From Chitinophaga parva (GTDB taxonomy: Bacteria; Bacteroidota; Bacteroidia; Chitinophagales; Chitinophagaceae): 64,000 nucleotides of DNA. The position numbers and the translations under genes are program-made. A model generated the notes under the pieces. The model saw nothing but the letters and a program-made list of their open reading frames with translations, ran no database searches and was not told where the DNA came from. Location of the stretch: assembly GCF_003071345.1 (NCBI RefSeq), contig NZ_QCYK01000001.1, forward strand, positions 372,001-436,000, read 5' to 3'. This document shows positions 61,314 through 64,000 of the stretch, piece by piece (the stretch's first letter is position 1; every line of letters starts with the position of its first letter).

Positions 61314-61598
61314 CTACTGCAGTTGCCACAGATCGGTGACACTGTTGCCAAAGCGGGTGCGGCGGCCCATGCTGTCCTGGTACATGGCAGACACGCCATG
61401 GAGGTATACGTTGTGAAGTACGGGCAAATGAAATACAGAGCGGTGGAAATCAGCAGTGGTGGCGCCATTGTTGTCCTGCCCGGGCATTGCCGCCAGGGAC
61501 GCGGGCTGGCTGGCCCGGAGACCAAGGTACTTGTGCTTTGTGGTATGTGCCCATGCAATAAGGCCGGTGCAAACGAGTAAAGCTAAGATAGATCTCAT
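61314..61598 (-). CDS. Small hypothetical exported protein
   Basis: 94 aa from ATG 61598 (MRSILALLVCTGLIAWA). N-terminal signal or TM; the rest (ATTADFHRSVFHLPVLHNVY, RRTRFGNSVTDLWQLQ) is soluble. No family is recognised. It sits between the barrel protein and the FecR lipoprotein (12 to 42 bases), so it is probably in the same operon and may act with them. Confidence 0.65.
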   Translation of the reverse strand: MRSILALLVCTGLIAWAHTTKHKYLGLRASQPASLAAMPGQDNNGATTADFHRSVFHLPVLHNVYLHGVSAMYQDSMGRRTRFGNSVTDLWQLQ

Positions 61599-61687
61599 AC
61601 GCGATATTTTTAGACCGGAACGTTGTTGGAACCCATGTCCCACACGCGGGATTAGATATTTCCTGGCGTTAAAAGTTTAACGGCACA

Positions 61688-62635
61688 TCAGAAGCCGTTA
61701 AACCGGAACCCTACCGAATAAGGATATTGCAGCAGCCCGTAATCATGCAGGGCCGTCAGGGCAAAGTTGCCATACAGTTTCAGCGGACCATATCCAATTT
61801 CGCTTGTCAGCGACATTCTCCATTTATTGAGGTTAAAATCGTCGTTCACTTTCTGTTTGCCGCGCTCCTGGCTTATCTGCTTGGTGCGGGCCTTTACCAG
61901 GTAACCGCCCATTACTCCTGCGCTCACTTTGAAAGAGCGGCTGGGCTTATAAGGATGTGCCGTGTAGTTCAGCATCAGCGGGATGGAGAGATACTCGGCA
62001 AACATTTTATTCTTAGTGAAGTTCACCGTATCCCGGTATACCGTGGTTGGATAGCCGGGCTGGTAGGTGATATTGCGGGCAAAGCGGTAATTATTCATTT
62101 CCACGCCCAGGGCATACTGCAGGTTCAGCTTGTGTTTCACCAGGTTGAGGCGCTGCATGAACAGCCAGATATTCACATTCACAGACTTGCCGGTGATCAG
62201 CTTAAACTCCTGTGAGGTGAGCGGGGAGCTGCCGTAACGGGGGGCAAAGTTGTTGAGGCCCTCTGCGGAATAATCATAGGTCCTGTTTGCCGCATAATAC
62301 GGGGTGGTTGGATAGTAGGCCAGGTAACTGGCACCGCTGTAGTTACTGCGGTCTATATAATTATTAAATCCAAAGTCTACTACCAGCCAGCGGGTATGCA
62401 GGTTCTTTTTAAGTTTATTGTTGATGTAGGTAGTGTCGTTATAGAACTTATAACTGGTGCGACCACTAGGGCTTTTTGATTTGAGGATCACCAGGCCTTT
62501 GATCTGGATGGTGTCTGTAAGGGCCGTCTGCTGTGCATGGCTGGTGCCGGCAATGAACAGCAATACGGGTAAGATCATCCATTTCAGGTAAGCGCCGGGT
62601 TGCAACAACCTACGTTTAATAACAACGTTACTCAT
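61688..62635 (-). CDS. Outer membrane beta-barrel protein
   Basis: 315 aa with a signal peptide (WMILPVLLFIAGTSHAQ). The mature part has alternating amphipathic strands rich in Tyr/Asn (VDFGFNNYIDRSNYSGASYL; VNIWLFMQRLNLVKHKLNLQ; GEIGYGPLKLYGNFALTAL-like) and ends in Phe (GFRFNGF), as in PorT/OmpA-type barrels. The gene start overlaps the anti-sigma-like gene stop (ATGA), so they are co-translated. Confidence 0.85.
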   Translation of the reverse strand: MSNVVIKRRLLQPGAYLKWMILPVLLFIAGTSHAQQTALTDTIQIKGLVILKSKSPSGRTSYKFYNDTTYINNKLKKNLHTRWLVVDFGFNNYIDRSNYSGASYLAYYPTTPYYAANRTYDYSAEGLNNFAPRYGSSPLTSQEFKLITGKSVNVNIWLFMQRLNLVKHKLNLQYALGVEMNNYRFARNITYQPGYPTTVYRDTVNFTKNKMFAEYLSIPLMLNYTAHPYKPSRSFKVSAGVMGGYLVKARTKQISQERGKQKVNDDFNLNKWRMSLTSEIGYGPLKLYGNFALTALHDYGLLQYPYSVGFRFNGF

Positions 62636-63810
62636 TTATTGTTAGCTTTTTTCTTCGCAAAAAATCGTGCCACGTTGGTCACTTTGTCCAGCAGCTTGTT
62701 GTCGCCGGAGCTTACCACGGAGGCGATCAGCTCTCCATGAATGCTTGCCGGGGCTGCACTTTCTTCTTTAGGGCTGGCCATGGCCATCATCACCGGCGGC
62801 TTTGCAGGCGCGGCATCCTGGCTGGAAGCCGCTATGGTAGCCGCGTTTGAAGTACTGGCCGGCGCGGTGCCGGTGCTCACGTTGTTTGCGGAAGTGGTGG
62901 TGTGGGATAATGTAGAACTGTTGGCAGGCGCAGTCACCGGTATGTCGTTGCTGGCCACCATTACGTTATTGTTATTATTACCGCGTGGTGCGGGCGTGGA
63001 TTCATGATCCTGCTTTGCGGCTGTTGCCGGGGAAGCGCTGGGTGTATGCAACGCCACACTGGTTGTCACGGGCGGGGCAGGGCGTACGTGCCCTTTTGAA
63101 GCAGACAAGGCCGGGGCCTTCGCGGGCATTGCAGCCGCGATGTCCTCTTTGGAAGGAGGCAGGGAGATAACGTCCCCTTTCGAAGGGGTAGCCTCACCGG
63201 TTGAAGGTGACAGGGCGATAACATTTTCCGTAGCAGCGGGTGCCGGTGTGCCGGAAGCCTGCTGCTGGTTCACCGCCACAACGGCCGGTACATTCCCACT
63301 ATGATCCTTGCTGCCATAGGGCGCCGTAAATACGATAAGACCTGCTACCACCGCGGCGGCACCGGCACTCCACCAATACACTGGCCGTATGCGGCTTCGG
63401 TGACGGTACAGGGAAGCCTTGTGCAGGAACACCTGGCCCAGATCCGGCTGCAGGCGGGTTTGTTGCAGCAGGGCCAGTTCTGCCTGGGCGGCGGGAGTTT
63501 GGGCAATATATTTTTCTACCGCGTCTTTTTCCGTGGCAGGCAGTTCATTGTCGATATAACTGAGGAGGAAGCCGGTCTGGTTATCCGCATGGATGCCGGG
63601 CGTACCACGGTACAGCAGGGCTTTATTTTCAAACACCACCTCCGGGTCGGGTGTGAGCACGGTACTTTGCAGCAATTGCAGCTCCTGCCGGATGTGCGGA
63701 TGCTGCTCCAGGAAGTCCTGCAACGCGGCCACTTCGGCGGCGCCCAGGTCGCCGTCGATGAAGCGGAGAAGAAAAACTTCGTAGTTTGCTATGTTAATTC
63801 CTGCTGACAA
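62632..63810 (-). CDS. Anti-sigma-like membrane protein with a duplicated N-terminal motif
   Basis: 392 aa from TTG 63810. Two tandem repeats of about 65 residues begin YEVFLLRFIDGDLGAAEVAA and QTGFLLSYIDNELPATEKDA, each ending in a KALLYR/KASLYR motif. This is a doubled anti-sigma zinc-finger-like element. One TM helix (about 145-163) is followed by a long Ala/Ser/Thr/Pro-rich periplasmic segment (about 170-370). It follows the sigma factor gene directly (15 bases), so it is probably that factor's regulator. Confidence 0.8.
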   Translation of the reverse strand: MSAGINIANYEVFLLRFIDGDLGAAEVAALQDFLEQHPHIRQELQLLQSTVLTPDPEVVFENKALLYRGTPGIHADNQTGFLLSYIDNELPATEKDAVEKYIAQTPAAQAELALLQQTRLQPDLGQVFLHKASLYRHRSRIRPVYWWSAGAAAVVAGLIVFTAPYGSKDHSGNVPAVVAVNQQQASGTPAPAATENVIALSPSTGEATPSKGDVISLPPSKEDIAAAMPAKAPALSASKGHVRPAPPVTTSVALHTPSASPATAAKQDHESTPAPRGNNNNNVMVASNDIPVTAPANSSTLSHTTTSANNVSTGTAPASTSNAATIAASSQDAAPAKPPVMMAMASPKEESAAPASIHGELIASVVSSGDNKLLDKVTNVARFFAKKKANNK

Positions 63811-63825
63811 TTCTTTGGGTATTGA

Positions 63826-64000
63826 TTAGATAACGTTCTGCATTTTTACCAGGTACTCTTTCAGGTGGAGCCGGGCCCGGTGCAGGTATACTTTTACCTG
63901 GGAGGGGTTGAGCTCCATGATGGTACCAATTTCTTCGTAGCTGTACCCTTCATAATCTTTGAGGAGGATAAGGGAGCGCTGCACTTCGCTGAGACGGGCC
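63826..64000 (-). CDS. ECF-type RNA polymerase sigma factor (5' end outside window)
   Basis: Only the C-terminal 57 residues are seen. They cover region 4: LSEVQRSLILLKDYEGYSYE, EIGTIMELNPSQVKVYLHRA and RLHLKEYL, ending KMQNVI and stop TAA at 63826-63828. The helix-turn-helix that reads the -35 element is intact. It heads the minus-strand cluster with the anti-sigma-like, barrel, small and FecR proteins. Confidence 0.9.
   Translation of the reverse strand, partial: ARLSEVQRSLILLKDYEGYSYEEIGTIMELNPSQVKVYLHRARLHLKEYLVKMQNVI

Noticed and set aside
1..64000. tRNA, rRNA, tmRNA, 4.5S RNA, RNase P RNA, CRISPR arrays, insertion sequences, integrases
   Set aside because: I looked in the intergenic gaps for T-loop motifs, RNA cores and repeats, and among ORFs for transposases or integrases, and saw none.

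Overview
The window looks like ordinary chromosome of a Bacteroidota bacterium, most likely Chitinophagaceae (Chitinophaga-like). Evidence: the gliding-motility pair gldE-gldD next to ssb and mutY; DUF4974/FecR-type and other Bacteroidota-type anti-sigma proteins; a 31-residue AURKAIP1/COX24-type basic protein; promoters of the Bacteroidota type (TAnnTTTG at -7) and few Shine-Dalgarno sequences; and the protein style overall. I saw no rRNA, tRNA, insertion sequence, integrase, phage gene or CRISPR array.

Layout. 1-5.4 kb: truncated low-affinity iron permease, sigma-54 response regulator, single-receiver protein and a fused glycosyltransferase, all on minus, then a roughly 700 bp spacer with a possible tiny lipoprotein. 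5.5-6.9 kb: small protein and gpsA. 7-18.5 kb: a minus-strand efflux operon (HlyD adaptor, ATPase, decayed permease tail, FtsX/MacB permease, second ATPase, TolC-like porin, MacA-like adaptor) divergent from a sigma-54 response regulator plus histidine kinase that probably controls it; a sigma-54-like promoter lies in front of the operon. 18.7-22.1 kb: membrane protein, nadB, LpxL-type acyltransferase. 22.2-30.9 kb, mostly minus: BON/LysM proteins, MBL-rhodanese protein, ArsR-type regulator, tsaB, 3-hydroxyacyl-CoA dehydrogenase-like protein, ridA (plus), YcbB-like L,D-transpeptidase, RNase E/G. 31.2-32.5 kb: tiny ribosome-type protein, TPR protein, HU. 32.7-39.3 kb, plus: mutY, ssb, gldE, gldD, DUF3109, lutB, YqaE/Pmp3. 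39.5-48.2 kb, minus: ECF sigma factor with a mosaic anti-sigma partner, purH, comEC, carB. 48.7-53.3 kb: small proteins, an MFS-DeoR pair and an XRE-type regulator, with unusual intergenic structure. 53.5-57.2 kb: acs, alpha/beta hydrolase, YkuD L,D-transpeptidase. 57.4-64 kb, minus: M16 peptidase and a sigma/anti-sigma-like cluster with an outer-membrane barrel protein and a FecR-domain lipoprotein; the sigma gene runs off the window.

The best leads are: the two-ATPase/one-permease efflux operon with the fossil of the missing permease and its probable sigma-54 control; the 51.4-51.9 kb interval, with a promoter, two overlapping tiny ORFs, a terminator and a helically phased triple repeat; a 35-bp palindrome upstream of carB; and several genes whose -7 promoter element sits exactly four bases before ATG, predicting leaderless mRNAs. 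I did not find a clearly new multi-gene defence or mobile system here.
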